The translations under genes were made by a program, and so were the position numbers. Positions 63,995-64,000 of a stretch of DNA of 64,000 nucleotides are shown piece after piece (position 1 is the stretch's first letter; each line of letters starts with the position of its first letter). The stretch spans positions 62,001 to 126,000 of the forward strand of contig NZ_JXLL01000001.1 of assembly GCF_001316435.1 (NCBI RefSeq), written 5' to 3'. Source of the DNA: Caloranaerobacter sp. TR13 (GTDB lineage: Bacteria > Bacillota > Clostridia > Tissierellales > Thermohalobacteraceae). The notes under the pieces were generated by a model. The model saw nothing but the letters and a program-made list of their open reading frames with translations. It was not told where the DNA came from and ran no database searches.

Positions 63995-64000
63995 ATTTTT

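Noticed and set aside
1-64000. CRISPR arrays, insertion sequences, rRNA genes
   Set aside because: No regularly spaced repeats, transposase genes or rRNA sequence were recognised on either strand.

Overview
This window is a chromosomal segment from a low-GC, anaerobic, endospore-forming Firmicute of class Clostridia. The evidence is AT-rich coding, strong GGAGG-type ribosome binding sites, many TTG/GTG starts, an Rnf complex, SpoIVFA/SpoIVFB, a Spo0B-like protein, a GerM-domain lipoprotein and a selenocysteine system. A Tissierellales or Caloranaerobacter-like host is a guess from gene order only. Almost everything is on the + strand. Exceptions are three tiny genes (4162-4666), a MarR/MFS pair (27195-29230) and a D,D-carboxypeptidase (49374-50693).

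Layout. (1) 1-4106: the end of polA, coaE, a lytic transglycosylase, an orphan solute-binding lipoprotein and tRNA-Leu(GAG). (2) 4107-7448: three tandem tiny membrane-peptide genes on the minus strand, facing away from a membrane GGDEF protein, then a SPOR-domain protein. (3) 7468-11157: a six-gene redox/signalling module (DRTGG, RsbW-like ATPase, [FeFe]-hydrogenase-like protein, DRTGG, PHP phosphoesterase, GHKL ATPase), directly followed by rnfCDGEAB (11335-16413). (4) 16597-26728: NusG-II protein, Gx transporter, DUF4321, maf, radC, mreBCD, a very large PBP2 and minCDE, i.e. the envelope and division cluster. (5) 26757-42793: mgsA, a MarR/MFS insertion, spoIVFA/B, two radical-SAM-linked genes, RNase G, a glycerate-utilisation insertion (CdaR-like, glycerate kinase, GntP), then rplU-prp-rpmA, spo0B-like, obgE and yhbY. 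(6) 42850-44369: two small unknown genes and an independent endolysin/holin-like cassette. (7) 44473-49326: nadD, yqeK (apparently AUA start), rsfS, a leucine T-box, leuS and ridA. (8) 49374-56179: D,D-carboxypeptidase, a repeat-rich gap, two overlapping lipoprotein genes and comEA. (9) 56194-63948: selD (itself a selenoprotein), selA, selB, a PhoB/PhoR-type two-component pair, a GerM lipoprotein and selC (tRNA-Sec).

How the genes work together. Rnf couples reduced ferredoxin to NAD reduction and an ion gradient. The module upstream of it carries a hydrogenase-like Fe-S protein that keeps the H-cluster cysteine ligands but has lost the proton-relay cysteine, next to two separate GHKL ATPases. 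It therefore looks like a redox or H2 sensor rather than an enzyme. SelD, SelA, SelB and tRNA-Sec form a complete selenocysteine synthesis and insertion set. MreBCD, PBP2 and MinCDE organise cell shape and division, and the SpoIVF, Spo0B and GerM proteins belong to sporulation and germination.

All assignments come from reading motifs and gene order; no database search was run.
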